Source: Planctomycetota bacterium (GTDB lineage: Bacteria; Planctomycetota; UBA8108; JACQVS01). From it: a stretch of 64,000 nucleotides of DNA. Location of the stretch: positions 1 through 64,000 of the forward strand of contig JANQLS010000036.1 of assembly GCA_028280485.1 (NCBI GenBank), read 5' to 3'. Both the position numbers and the translations under genes were made by a program. The first letter of the stretch is position 1, and every line of letters begins with the position of its first letter. The notes under the pieces are model-generated. The model did no database searches. It was not told where the DNA came from and was given only the letters and a program-made list of their open reading frames with translations. Shown piece after piece: positions 28,601 through 36,798 of the stretch.

Positions 28601-30533
28601 TGATCAAGGCCCTGATGGTTACCGCGGGGATGGGCGACCTGATATGGTTTTTGCTCCCGGGCAAAATTTCGATGTAGCTTGGATTGCATGGGTTCACTAT
28701 GAAACATCTGAAGTCGTAGTGCCCTTGGATCCTCCTATCATTCAGCCTGAACCCCTCGAACCTAAAACAAACATCGTTCAGTTGAATCAAACGAACATTT
28801 ATGCTCAACGTATCTTTAATGGACAGCCCTTCGGACCCAAGTATTTAGTCTCAGGAATGGATAACTTCATCGACATTCAAGTCAATTTGACGGTCGATCA
28901 GGAAGGTAACGTTGCGATGGTTTGGCTTCGGGATACAGTGAATGTGGATCTCACCACTTCCAATCAAGGGCGAAACATCATGTTTTCAAAATTTGAAAAC
29001 GGAGCGTGGAGTACGCCAGAAGCGCTCATTACCGTCTCTGAAGACTATCCTGGATTGATGGAACCTTCTTTAGCGTTAGAAGATCTTAATACTGGGATGG
29101 TGGCCTTCACTGCATTGCCCTTAGATGCAGACCTTAATGATACGGGTTTAGCTAACACAAGAGTTGTCTACACGATCAAGCTTTTAAACGGTGTTTGGGA
29201 AGAACCCGTGTTGATCTTTAACGAATGCAACACACCTCTTTTCGCTCGCTGGCCCGACGTTCACTTCAATCCTCCAGTCGATGGGCCGAGTAAAAAAGAT
29301 CAAATTATTCCCGACTATACGATTTATGTGAATGAGCTTGATGCCATTGGCTCTCCTGGTGGTGCGGGGAATGTCTCTTTGGTCACATATAACAGCGCCT
29401 CCGATACTTTCGGAGAAGTCGTACAGTTGACCCATGATAATCGAACTCACCAAGATATCGCGGCAGTTATGACGACTCAGGGTGAGTTAGTCGTGATTCA
29501 CTCTTCGCCGGAAGTCGCAAATGAGCAAGTCGCAGTGGGTGCCGGTGGTGGATTAGCCGAAGGAGGACCGAATACTCTCTTTGAAACCAATATGATGAGT
29601 TTTGAAGGGAAGGCTGTTGCTGACCCTGCCATTTCTTATTGTCGACTCTCCGATCCGTATGCCGGGCCTGGTGTCGGTATTACAGCTGAAGTGGGAGTTA
29701 AGAATAATGGTTTTGCCCGTACTCCTGGTGATGGTGAGGGCATGAGTGATTTGTTCCTTAGATTTATCTATGTTTTTGGGGATGGAACTACAGATCAAGT
29801 GGCTCAGCTTCAAGTTCCTTCTTTAGACCCAGGAGATGAATTATTTTTCACGGCGGAACTCACCATTCCCAAAGAACCGGTCAGGATCCACGTTCAGATC
29901 GATGGTGTTGAAGGCGAGCTGAGTGTCGACAATAACTTGCGCGACTGTCCTTTAGGGGCTCAGCCGCCAAAAAACGTTCTTTGTGAGCTTCTTGAAAATG
30001 GAGACGGATGGTCGGTGAGAATGTCCTGGGAAAATGCTGGGCTTTACAGACGAATTTGCGTTTACCGAGACGGTACCTTGCTGACAGAGTTACCCGGTTC
30101 GGCTACTAACTACTTAGATACTGGAGCTATCACCTATAATCTTCAACCTTACCAAGGAGATTACACCTACTCGGTTAGAGGAAAACTTAAACACACGGTT
30201 TCTCTTCCTTCTGAATGTGAAATCTTTGTTCCTCCGATTCGGGATACAAAGATCCCACTTTTCCGCCGTGGAGATGTCGATGGCAACGGTACCGTTGAGA
30301 TTACCGATGTTGTGAACAATCTCTCCTACCAATTTTTAGGAATTTATCAACCAACGTGTTTGGATGCTTGTGACTTTGACGATAACGGTAGAGTTGAGAT
30401 CACCGATCCAGTGGGTAACTTAAGCTACCAATTCTTAGGCATGAGTCCTCCGGCGGATCCTGGTCCAAGAGAATGTGGCCGCGATCCCACCGAAGATGAC
30501 TTGGAAGAGTGTGTAGGGCATTGTGAAGGGTAG
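22698..30533 (+). CDS. Giant secreted protein with about nine IPT/TIG domains and C-terminal dockerin-like tag
   Basis: The protein has 2611 residues with a signal peptide at about 1-31 (LCWVLVAWALSIGTLFAQ). Residues 32 to about 870 are roughly nine IPT/TIG immunoglobulin-like units, each with a start like ITSVIPDTLPADEGGQITL and a GxGFxxxxxV segment. Further on are a PKD-like domain (VFDPDGDPIQEYEWEI), a long beta-rich region, a propeller-like section with NVAMVWLRD-type strands, a CARDB-like domain (VGVKNNGFARTPGDGEG) and a fibronectin-III-like domain. Residues 2522-2611 are a double EF-hand dockerin-like module ending CGRDPTEDDLEEC. Such proteins usually act at the cell surface in adhesion or matrix formation; no catalytic motif was seen. 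The tag is closest to that of the 1309-residue protein. Confidence 0.85.
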   Translation: MGSLVKPQNSFKSLCWVLVAWALSIGTLFAQTSITSVIPDTLPADEGGQITLRGRGFTSVNRVDVGGVQATGLTVVSDASLRFTVPALADCQGQGDKDIVLFKPRLGEVARENDGVKLTWPIDLQSIDPEEVSTSGGDVISLHGEGFNSATEVIIDGSPVNRVDVNFISCELLMVTTPPHDETERPLGITVRKDNGSDSDTLLDALSYVDPEPYQVHGLSPITGVAGDEISVVGKGFNDLTSIRLHNLPEVDFTLESFNVIDNENLTFVIPPIQHSLSFDVTLAWDIPGEELFESTSPDLLHILDPNVRILRMDPRRGKPGITVQLGGNGFLYVDTVRISLHDSDDPFTDITDFNLIDPSTLNFTLPNLPSANYDVKVFYQFPPEPGASAQAPSLFFIEPLHDFASFSPAQGAPGQLMALEGVGFETLTHIVFTSLTDETVIVSDFQVQSDVRLTFDLPDMSSGVYEVKLVWELEREDDVDITHADTFIVPAPDFTFLSFSPEEGEPGTTVEILGAGLEYVERIVYTNRDEVQTELVEFSLVEGNRAIQFVLPENLLAGIYEVSLDFVVPGVASETITHRDPFTVLAPPEPLQVNSFSPTITLYQGGEEFIILGQGFEPADHIRVQFGNETLILGAGLTLVEPGQIRGRFPHFPNAPTTVTPDILRTIDGELETVPSPDAVNVVGPLEITSVVQSPDPFPAGPGGGQEITIEGVAFRESCTVFIGGAELINMAVLPDGSIQGRAPDRDAGQYSVVVRDQAIDGTNLFVEVLNQVTYEAVPAPRVTRINPYFLTMNGRTEIQIEGENFTPTTRIFFQGTGRNDPLVGVEFDFQSSSLLTAMAPIHSVGPVNAIAENTAGQTTMPEAAEYVSPFTPAPQQVYGTLVNQEVEFSWVNPIEYEVIHMYRNGEYVETLPGDITSFKDPAQITESSAHYTMVGELIDGSCSLLSFDIMRLICDPPADHGTADRGSKDFSLLGTHDPYEPPEEGQGGGGALGFADSTISASNDINHFPLVMQASRESKPQFNKFGSFNYLILRPNQLVSGFTLLKESTKLRIELHGTKLIPAVDLSLRVLIQSVTDGVERVVELEMPDVSAKIEHDWMELTYNTENPPPAPGEPTPEPGDPPLPAHAPLPPADYLVTIYAVGGELTPHYTISSDASVDQILVPEVRCPPYPLIRVTDTTGRNSNPLITGIAQDGDSQEFFPIEDPNNVGVLNPTIFAQMVVDVFDPDGDPIQEYEWEIKTVLTGTDSGDIYTTAGNKLTYLFPSYGYYLVRVTARDQRCGESSRSFVVKIRPPCVSPPAGQSANFTYPIPQPNRLHLITDLPGNLDQYNDVIPLSFDCFVVDSNGCDGAAETNSVEFALFTESEANNPNGSPLTLLNGLPAKVTGCILGVDPVTGEEFTECNLADPDPTKVINDPFGGRFWRGKFNDIRHLPPLAGGMEGVYVLMARASKTPGYFQNTPSSIQNWNNGGWGPWTKVKVFKEGENGATATENSANINVYNKPAFLDEHQAYTTGSFEPSDRSFHFTVAQAAPGIGGVSFPDTEEQNLSVLGNEIPFPALSNDVGRANQTAFVSFKDGFWDLDSLKGGVNSTTLSGKIQGDKELLGGGNGGGGSDGQFDAEKLEFEYCERRLLFKDGFNTMLFNAVLYSGFVGPVQVTISASVSFGVQISLETQLEYAIRAFPDPGEEVFEADFWLLPEATVSLAAGIRADIFFGVASVEAGLNLALTFGMPFNMHVDPSGLSVGSALLIDMDIDFYYEICVALICGGGSADIHDDHWSQTFGQGVNSDTVPDACFTKELIVEHINKKRAQKALGPIDLKERASQLDIASSPDGEFQVAVGVFTGLFLIQGQDIPIPKFWDQNPGYLLREAGQPWTWQPRAISAQGEIDEYELIDPKIIFLDDDTVLFSGTRFLDGEEILEEDDELTQFNKNLSKAEVITRVGQITEPTEEQPVRRIIWQPEVKVTDDQGPDGYRGDGRPDMVFAPGQNFDVAWIAWVHYETSEVVVPLDPPIIQPEPLEPKTNIVQLNQTNIYAQRIFNGQPFGPKYLVSGMDNFIDIQVNLTVDQEGNVAMVWLRDTVNVDLTTSNQGRNIMFSKFENGAWSTPEALITVSEDYPGLMEPSLALEDLNTGMVAFTALPLDADLNDTGLANTRVVYTIKLLNGVWEEPVLIFNECNTPLFARWPDVHFNPPVDGPSKKDQIIPDYTIYVNELDAIGSPGGAGNVSLVTYNSASDTFGEVVQLTHDNRTHQDIAAVMTTQGELVVIHSSPEVANEQVAVGAGGGLAEGGPNTLFETNMMSFEGKAVADPAISYCRLSDPYAGPGVGITAEVGVKNNGFARTPGDGEGMSDLFLRFIYVFGDGTTDQVAQLQVPSLDPGDELFFTAELTIPKEPVRIHVQIDGVEGELSVDNNLRDCPLGAQPPKNVLCELLENGDGWSVRMSWENAGLYRRICVYRDGTLLTELPGSATNYLDTGAITYNLQPYQGDYTYSVRGKLKHTVSLPSECEIFVPPIRDTKIPLFRRGDVDGNGTVEITDVVNNLSYQFLGIYQPTCLDACDFDDNGRVEITDPVGNLSYQFLGMSPPADPGPRECGRDPTEDDLEECVGHCEG

Positions 30534-30545
30534 TAGTAGGCTCAT

Positions 30546-30695
30546 AGTGGTCGGCTCAGCCTCTGAGCCGGATCTTAGAATTAATTGAAATTTTTCTGCT
30601 AAGATAAAAGTGCAAGGAACTGGTTAAGCCTATTTGGATACCTTTAGTGTCCAACGGCACTTCTGACCCGGCTCACGAGGTGAGCCGACTACTTT
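30546..30695. repeat. Imperfect inverted repeat between convergent genes (R1-type end sequences)
   Basis: The arms at 30546-30571 and 30668-30695 both contain GTCGGCTCA...TGAGCCGG and are each internally palindromic. The left arm begins 12 bases after the TAG of the giant protein gene, in a TAGTAGTAG context. The right arm ends 6 bases from the stop of the convergent gene. A bidirectional terminator role is likely. Confidence 0.75.
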
Positions 30696-30701
30696 AAACT
30701 A

Positions 30702-32045
30702 CTAAAACTCCCGCGTCGTCTTCTTTGGCTTCAGCCCCGGGAAAAGCAAGTTTGTTAATCCGAGATACGGATCATCTAAATCAGCGTTCAAAACTTCTCG
30801 GTAGAGCCACTTGGTGAGATCTTTGACCTTTAGAAGTTTTTTCTTTTGGGCGAGATAGCGATGTATTTTTAAGCGACGGATGTTTTCGTTGATGACGGTG
30901 TCTTCGGTGAGGGCTTCCCAATTTTCCAATTCTTCCGGGGAATTGAAATCTAAAGGTCGCCCGCTCGATTGAAAAAGATCTTCGAAGATTCGAGGGTGGC
31001 GACGACCGCTACCGCCTCGAGCTCTCATTCTAAGTTTTGGTCGTAATGTGATTTTGACTCCGATTTCAATTCCTCGAATTGAAGTTCCTTGGCTTGTCTT
31101 TACAAGTTCTAATTTGGATCCACCATCTTCGAGACTCTTTTGTAATTCTTGGTGATATTTTTGAATTTCTAATACTTTGTTTTCTCTCGCTAATTTTGCC
31201 ATTTGGGCTAAATAGCTAAGTTGCAATATTCGGTTAAGGTAAGTTTTACCTTCGTAAATTCCTGGAAGTATATCTAAAACTTCTCCTTCACTCGTACACA
31301 CATAAGTCGCTACGTTTCCTTGTAGAGTACGCTTGATGACGTGACCATTACCAAAGTCGATGGTCACTGTGGGAACGGGTCTCACCGATTGCCAGGCGGG
31401 TTCGAAATAACGATTGATCGTCCGTGAAATTTTTCCATTCGAGAACAGCACGGTCCTCGCTAAACGAGCATTCGTTCACGTGAATTCTTCGTCGAGATTT
31501 CCTAAGAGTTGAAAGAGTAAAACCGGTTTGCCTGATTTTTGGGACGCCTTTAAAGCTTCTTTGTAGGAGGCGTGCCAACGCACATCTCCTGGTTTAACCT
31601 TAGGATTTTGAGCCTTTGCACTTCGAATCGGTTTTTTCGGCGAAGACTTGGTTGGCCTTTTACTTTGCTTACGTTGATCTTCCTCCAGCTTTTTGAGCTG
31701 TTCTTTTTCTTTTTTTGTTAGCGATCTGGGCTTAATCTTCTTTAAAGTGTTTTTTAACTTTTCTATATCTCTCGATGTTGGAGGCGCATTTTTTATGATT
31801 TTTTTCGTTGAGAGTTCGATGATCCCTTTGCCTCGATCTAATTTGATCTTCTCCCTTTGTTTTTTGGCGGGCGGAGCTTTTTCAATGATCTTCTTTGTCG
31901 GCCTTTCGATCTTCTTTTTACCGATGTCGGCTTTTGCTTTTTCCTCCTGAGTGGATTGTCCTTGCGCGTTTGTTGGGGTCGCTGACTGAATTAAAGAAAG
32001 GGTGAGGAGAAAAAGAGTTAGATTTGAGATTTTGATTATTCTCAT
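30702..32045 (-). CDS. Secreted thioredoxin-like protein with in-frame TGA, candidate selenoprotein
   Basis: From the ATG at 32045 the frame runs 189 codons to a TGA at 31476-31478, then continues open in the same frame for 257 more codons to a TAG, giving a 447-residue product if TGA is decoded. Residues 1-27 form a signal peptide and the next 115 or so are a Lys-rich linker. A thioredoxin-like domain follows: KSGKPVLLFQLLGNLDEEFT, the TGA, TNARLARTVLFSNGK, then EPAWQSVRPVPTVTIDFG and YVCTSEGEVLDILPG. The TGA falls after the first core strand, where the active-site Cys of thioredoxin folds sits. A SECIS-like hairpin lies 16 bases after it. The C-terminal part is basic and helical. Alternatives are a nonsense mutation or two separate products, but conserved-looking sequence on both sides argues for readthrough. 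Confidence 0.72.
31440..31459 (-). promoter_or_regulatory. Candidate bacterial SECIS hairpin
   Basis: On the minus-strand mRNA, CGAGGAC pairs with GUUCUCG (7 pairs, one G-U) around a 6-base loop CGUGCU. The loop starts 24 bases after the UGA and has G at its second position followed by U. Both the spacing and the loop G fit the known pattern for bacterial SECIS elements. A shorter competing hairpin, CUCG/CGAG, overlaps its 5' side. Confidence 0.6.
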
Positions 32046-32158
32046 GTGTTTGCTAATGCTCCCATCTGAGTGAAAAAAGAGATCTCAACAATTATGGATT
32101 GGGCAATTTAATAATATCTCAGAATGGAGGCGTGTTCTGTAACGGGTATGTAAAGCGC

Positions 32159-32316
32159 AGTAGTAGGCTCGCTCCGCGAGTCGTACTTCTTGAAATCTAA
32201 ATCAATTGAAGCAGAAAAAAAGCTGTACTCGAAAGTACAGCTTTAGAATTCTTTAGATTGGCTTTGCTTGAGACCATGTAATCGTTTCATACGACTCGCG
32301 GAGCGAGCCTACTACT
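32159..32316. repeat. 27-bp perfect inverted repeat with nested terminator
   Basis: The arms 32159-32185 and 32290-32316 are perfect complements and share the TAGTAGGCTCGC start with other palindromes here. The right arm includes two bases of the stop codon of the FG-GAP/PL11-like gene. Each arm also contains the short palindrome CTCGCTCCGCGAG. Confidence 0.85.
32219..32244. terminator. Intrinsic terminator hairpin with CGAA loop
   Basis: An 11-base-pair stem (32219-32229 with 32234-32244) closes a CGAA tetraloop, with an A-tract on the left that gives a U-tract on the minus strand. It lies downstream of the FG-GAP gene, inside the larger inverted repeat. Confidence 0.75.
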
Positions 32317-33721
32317 AAGGCGAATAATAATTATGGCATTGTTTCAATCGGCGGTAATTTCGATTCTCCCAAAGCCTCGGCTGATGGGGGCGAGGATTGG
32401 GAGCTTTATTTTGATAAATGGTGACAGTTTTCCCGGACAGAACGATCACTTCTTCCCGCCAGTCCCCTTGAATGTCAGCGACGTAAAGTCGGTCGGCTTT
32501 TTCTTTAAAATGTTCTACGAACTTTCCAGTTAGGGGCTCAAAAATCCCGACATCCCCTTCGGTGTGACGCTCCTTGGCGCAGGCGAGTTGATTTTCCTTT
32601 CCTGTCCAATCGATGGTATGGATGACTTCCACTCCAGAGTCCGTCCAGCCTTTGGGTTTGATTTTATCGAGTTCATACCGATGGGTGATCTGCCCCTTGG
32701 AGTTGAAGACGAATGGAGTTTGGTGTTTTTGGTTTCGCGATCGACACCAAACGAAGACTTCAGTACTTCCTGGAAGAAATCTTCCAATCGCTGCGTTTTG
32801 AGGTTCTCGTCCTCGACCTTGCGCTCCTTGATTGGCTTTTCGCCAAACTAAGCCATCTAAACTTAAAATTTGAACATGATTGGATCCTTCTTCCAGCAAG
32901 ATGACTTCTAAGCCTTTTTTCCCGGGTAAGACATCGGCAGCGAAAACACTATCCATGTGACCTCGGTAAGGAACGGCTTCCACAACTTTCTTACCCGCCC
33001 AGTTGAAGATGGTTGAGCCTAAAATTTCATCCTTATGGTCCCCATCGAGATCGACTAACCGTGCTCCATTATGTGCACAAGAAACGAATCGATCTGTCGT
33101 CCAAAGGGCGGGAGCGCCATTTAAAAGATCTTTTATTTTGTAAGCTGCCAAGTACCTTCCTGTTCGGTAACCCTTTTTGTTCGTGGCTTGAAGAAGGATG
33201 TCTTGATCTTTACCAGTTCCTTGGAAGTCCGCTAGCATCGCGAGTTCCCAACGTGATGCTCCCTGCGGTACAGGGGGCTTAACGGAGGCTTTCCATTTTT
33301 TACTTTTCCCATCGAGAACATGAAGCCAACCATCGAGAGTGAGATAGACGATCTCATTTTTTCCGTCGAGATCCACATCCCCACAGGCTAATCCAGGACC
33401 GTTGTGACCGGGCAAGCCTTGGCTTTCACTCTGACCTCCAACCACTAAATTGGTTTTGAAGGTTGCGATCTCTTTTCCCTTGGATGAATAGGCAGCAAAG
33501 TGGCCCGGGACGGAAATGAGAAGATCTTGGTGCCCGTCGGAGTCGACATCCGCGACGAGCAATCCACCGGCACTGTCAGTGGGTGCAGGGATTGAGAGGG
33601 TGAAGCGGGTTTTTGAAACCTCACTCGATTGAAGAGATCCAAGCAGGAAACAGCTAATTAGAAGCTGTTGAGTGGCTGAGGAGACTCGTGGAGAGAATAG
33701 GCGGGATCGGCTTTTATTCAT
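32315..33721 (-). CDS. Secreted FG-GAP/VCBS protein related to rhamnogalacturonan lyase-type propellers
   Basis: The protein has 468 residues from the ATG at 33721, chosen because MNKSRSRLF...LLISCFLLGSLQS forms an export signal; 28 further codons are open upstream. FG-GAP calcium loops are visible (DVDSDGHQDL, DVDLDGKNEI, DLDGDHKDEI, DIQGDWREEV), consistent with an eight-bladed propeller. The ending PHQPRLWENRNYRRLKQ...NYYSP resembles the C-terminus of polysaccharide lyase family 11 and related planctomycete proteins (from memory). It may bind or cleave pectin-like polysaccharide; the catalytic residues could not be confirmed, so a non-enzymatic homologue is possible. Confidence 0.75.
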   Translation of the reverse strand: MNKSRSRLFSPRVSSATQQLLISCFLLGSLQSSEVSKTRFTLSIPAPTDSAGGLLVADVDSDGHQDLLISVPGHFAAYSSKGKEIATFKTNLVVGGQSESQGLPGHNGPGLACGDVDLDGKNEIVYLTLDGWLHVLDGKSKKWKASVKPPVPQGASRWELAMLADFQGTGKDQDILLQATNKKGYRTGRYLAAYKIKDLLNGAPALWTTDRFVSCAHNGARLVDLDGDHKDEILGSTIFNWAGKKVVEAVPYRGHMDSVFAADVLPGKKGLEVILLEEGSNHVQILSLDGLVWRKANQGAQGRGREPQNAAIGRFLPGSTEVFVWCRSRNQKHQTPFVFNSKGQITHRYELDKIKPKGWTDSGVEVIHTIDWTGKENQLACAKERHTEGDVGIFEPLTGKFVEHFKEKADRLYVADIQGDWREEVIVLSGKTVTIYQNKAPNPRPHQPRLWENRNYRRLKQCHNYYSP

Positions 33722-34066
33722 GGTGATAAAATTTAGGTAAGTTGTTCCATCTGAGGCGGTTAAGGTCTTAGTAGGAATTGAATTTATCTTGAGGAGTTCC
33801 GTCAAAATAACCGATTTTCATCTGTTTTTGAAAACTTTGCTGAATTTGAGAGGTTAAAAAGATAGGGCTGAGGGACTTACGGTAAAATAATTGAAGCAAA
33901 TTTGGTGAACAGTCGTGTAACTCTTTTAGAGTTCCGATCAATTTACATTAAGGAAAACAACCGTAAGAGCTTCTCGTTAGAGCACGGCAAGATTCGCTTC
34001 CTTACTGTATACCTTATATTTTTAGTCTCATACTCACTCTGCTGGCGCGTAATAGAGGAAAGATTT

Positions 34067-35632
34067 ATGAGAATTTTGAGATGGTCTTCTCAAGCAATTC
34101 TTTTTATTTGTGTTCTTGGCTTGGCCCTAACGCTTAAAGCTCAAGATGCCGTTCCCTCCTCAAGGGAACTCGATTCTGCGAGGGAAGAAGTTCGTTCCTT
34201 CTTTAAGGATGAATTCTCCCGCAAGGATACGAAGAGTAAGATGGAACTCGCCGAAAAACTCATCGAGCAGAGTGGTGGCGAGCCCGACCCCGCCACGAAA
34301 TTTGTTCTTCTTACTGAAGCGAGTGAACTCGGAACTCAAGTCTCGAGTTTGAAGTTGGTCGTGGAGGCTTTGGATCAATTGACTGAAGCCTTTCAGATCA
34401 ATAAGGCTCAATATTACGAAGAATCTTTTAATGATCTCTTAAAGAAAAAGCTCTCTCTACGTCACCTCGACCGCCTGACCAAAAAATGGATCGAGCTCGC
34501 TGAGGATGAGATCAAAGTCGGAAATATTAAAATCGCCGGAGAGCTTTTAAAGGGAGCGAGTAAAGCGAGTCGTAAGACTAAAGATCCCTATTTTGATGAT
34601 CTCATCGATGAGTTAGAAGACTTGATTGATGAATATAAGAAAGATGAGAAAAAAGTTCAGATCGCTCGCGATAAGTTAGAATCCAATCCCGATGATGCTG
34701 AGGCCCAGTTCGAACTTGGGAAGTTTGAACTGTGGTATCAACAAGATCTCGATGGTGCAATTGAGAAACTCTTAGCAGGCCCGCAAGGTGATCCGCTCGC
34801 TGACGTAGCTCGGTTGGATCAAGCGGCATTGGAAGAAGAAGACGACGTGGCCCGTACGGATCCCGCAGCCCGAGCTTGGTGGAAATTAGCTCAAGCCCAA
34901 AAACGATCTTGGGTCAACCGACTGTACGCTCGTCGTGCCCTGATGTGGCACAAGGAATCCTTAAAGAACCTCGATAGCTTGATCGCCAAGTCGAGAGTGC
35001 AAAAAACGATCGCTGAAATTCGTGAGCATCTCAAGACCGATCAGCGGATCGATCTCGACAATATCGGCGTGCAGATCATGAACTTAAGGAAGAGGAGATG
35101 GGAAGTTGAGCCCCTCGAAACTATCACTTTAACTCGAAAAAGTAAAGGTGCTTTGGCCCTCAAGCATACTGCAAATGGCTTTGCTCAAGCCAATGTCGTG
35201 TTCAATCAATCGATTCGTGGTGACTTTGAAGCGGAGATTGAAGTGAGTGGGGCCAGAAAGGTCGGATTGATTTCTTCGCGAGGTTACTATTCTCGCTCAG
35301 GGGGAACGTCGATCGATTTAGGAAAAGGCACTTCTAAGATCAAGGTTGTCGGTAAAGATGGAAAAGTTATTTTTAAGATCAATGGTAAAGAAAAAATCAT
35401 CGATCTTGATTCTAAATCCAGTAGATACTACTCCACCTACGGAAATTATCTTTACGTTCAAATAAATAAAAGCACGTGGTGTACATTGAGTAAATTTAAT
35501 CTCGAAAGTGATTCTTCCTCTCGCCGATCATCTTGGCGAGATAGAAGAGAACGAGAAAAAGAAGCTAAGAGATCCAAGCGATCGGAGGATTCAAGCGAAG
35601 ACTCTGATGATGATCTCGATGAGGATAGCTAA
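34067..35632 (+). CDS. Secreted TPR-like protein with C-terminal beta domain
   Basis: The protein has 521 residues from the ATG at 34067. AGGAAAG lies just upstream and MRILRWSSQAILFICVLGLALTLKAQ is a signal peptide; the earlier ATG at 33902 would bury it. Residues 30-350 are helical, with TPR-like helices (NPDDAEAQFELGKFELWYQQDLDGAI ... WWKLAQAQ). Residues about 355-480 form a beta-rich domain (LKHTANGFAQANVVFNQSI ... DFEAEIEVSG) resembling concanavalin/LamG-type domains. The C-terminus is a charged Ser/Arg/Asp tail. Enzyme activity was not recognised. Its stop overlaps the end of the convergent gene by 4 bases. Confidence 0.75.
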   Translation: MRILRWSSQAILFICVLGLALTLKAQDAVPSSRELDSAREEVRSFFKDEFSRKDTKSKMELAEKLIEQSGGEPDPATKFVLLTEASELGTQVSSLKLVVEALDQLTEAFQINKAQYYEESFNDLLKKKLSLRHLDRLTKKWIELAEDEIKVGNIKIAGELLKGASKASRKTKDPYFDDLIDELEDLIDEYKKDEKKVQIARDKLESNPDDAEAQFELGKFELWYQQDLDGAIEKLLAGPQGDPLADVARLDQAALEEEDDVARTDPAARAWWKLAQAQKRSWVNRLYARRALMWHKESLKNLDSLIAKSRVQKTIAEIREHLKTDQRIDLDNIGVQIMNLRKRRWEVEPLETITLTRKSKGALALKHTANGFAQANVVFNQSIRGDFEAEIEVSGARKVGLISSRGYYSRSGGTSIDLGKGTSKIKVVGKDGKVIFKINGKEKIIDLDSKSSRYYSTYGNYLYVQINKSTWCTLSKFNLESDSSSRRSSWRDRREREKEAKRSKRSEDSSEDSDDDLDEDS

Positions 35633-36393
35633 TCCTTAATTTTGTTAAATAATTTGTAAGCTGGAGAATTTTTCTCGCTTGGTCCTAAAACTTTCTGGCA
35701 GACTTCAAGCCAGTGATCATATTTTTTTAAAACTGGGTCTAAGCAAAACAACCAGTGTAACTCTCCTTCTGAAATCATAGCCTGAACATCTTCGTAGCCC
35801 GTTACATCATTTTCATATCCCAAGACCTCCGAGATGTTCATTCGGATTTCTTGATCGGCTAACTCTTTTAAAAATGAAATATCTTCACTCCTAATTTCTC
35901 TTTGATCGGAAGCATGAAGTGATAGTAATACAAACAAGCTGATCAGAGAACGAGGGCACCAGATATTGCTTTGCGCTAACCATGCACCAAAAGGTGCTAA
36001 GCTGAAAACGGCATCCTTTGACCATTCAGCGGCCGAGAGAAGCCATTTAGCTAATCCTGAATATTCAACAGTTACGGGCCTAGTCGGATCTTCACCTTCG
36101 ATGTGAAAAATGATCGCCCAACAGATATATCGAGTTAGTGGTGGTTGGCTGAGGTCGAAAGAAGCAAGAGAGATGCATTCTTCGAGGTGGAAGTACTCGT
36201 CACTTTCAAAAGGGATGGAGCCGAATTGAATCACCTCTGTAAGTAATTTGAGCGCATCCTCTTTGCCATGCCCATAGTCTGACTTCGCGATCCGTTCGAT
36301 TGAATTTAAATAAGGTATAGATTCGATAACCTCATAAACTTTTGCTGTAGAAGGAGGTGGGGCGAAGGGTAAACTTATTTTTTCAAATAACAT
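35629..36393 (-). CDS. Hypothetical cytosolic protein
   Basis: This 254-residue protein has no signal peptide. It is mostly helical and rich in aromatic and acidic residues, with FEKISLPFAPPPSTAKVYE at the N-terminus and KKYDHWLEVCQKVLGPSEK near the C-terminus. The start codon lies one base after the stop of the upstream glyoxalase-like gene, indicating co-translation. No family was recognised; the composition resembles SMI1/immunity-like proteins only loosely. Confidence 0.7.
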   Translation of the reverse strand: MLFEKISLPFAPPPSTAKVYEVIESIPYLNSIERIAKSDYGHGKEDALKLLTEVIQFGSIPFESDEYFHLEECISLASFDLSQPPLTRYICWAIIFHIEGEDPTRPVTVEYSGLAKWLLSAAEWSKDAVFSLAPFGAWLAQSNIWCPRSLISLFVLLSLHASDQREIRSEDISFLKELADQEIRMNISEVLGYENDVTGYEDVQAMISEGELHWLFCLDPVLKKYDHWLEVCQKVLGPSEKNSPAYKLFNKIKD

Positions 36394-36394
36394 T

Positions 36395-36766
36395 TTAACG
36401 ATGCTGATCCATTAGAATCGGATTCCCATCCGGATCTAAAATCATAAAACTCGCTGGTCCTGAATCGGAACCATCGGTTTCGACCAGAAATTCGATGCCT
36501 TTTTCTTTTAAGGTTTTTTGAATTTCTCGCACATCCATAAATTCATCGGGATGGTTACCATCGAGGGCCCAGCCGGGATTGAAGGTCATGATATTTTTTT
36601 CGAACATTCCCTGAAACAAGCCGATCGTTGCGTGACCGTTTTGAAGGATGATCCAATTCTTTTCGGGCTCGCCATGAATCATGGTGAAGCCTAATTTTTC
36701 GTAGAAATCTCTAGAGGCTTTTAAATCTTTGACGGTTAAGCTAACCGAGAAGGTTCCGAGTTCCAT
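36395..36766 (-). CDS. VOC-superfamily (glyoxalase/bleomycin-resistance-like) protein
   Basis: The protein has 123 residues from the ATG at 36766, where MELGTFSVSLTVKDLKASRDF is the usual VOC N-terminus. Twenty more codons are open upstream. The domain contains FYEKLGFTMIHGEPEKNW and the C-terminal DPDGNPILMDQHR with the metal-ligand-type pattern. The family binds divalent metals and small substrates; substrate is unknown. It is translationally coupled to the following hypothetical gene. Confidence 0.85.
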   Translation of the reverse strand: MELGTFSVSLTVKDLKASRDFYEKLGFTMIHGEPEKNWIILQNGHATIGLFQGMFEKNIMTFNPGWALDGNHPDEFMDVREIQKTLKEKGIEFLVETDGSDSGPASFMILDPDGNPILMDQHR

Positions 36767-36798
36767 TTGATTCGCTTTCTTTGTAGTCCGTACGCTCT

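Noticed and set aside
31476..31478. TGA read as a simple stop separating two genes
   Set aside because: The downstream part lacks its own ribosome-binding site and begins in the middle of a thioredoxin-like domain, in the same frame. Readthrough is more likely, though a nonsense mutation remains possible.
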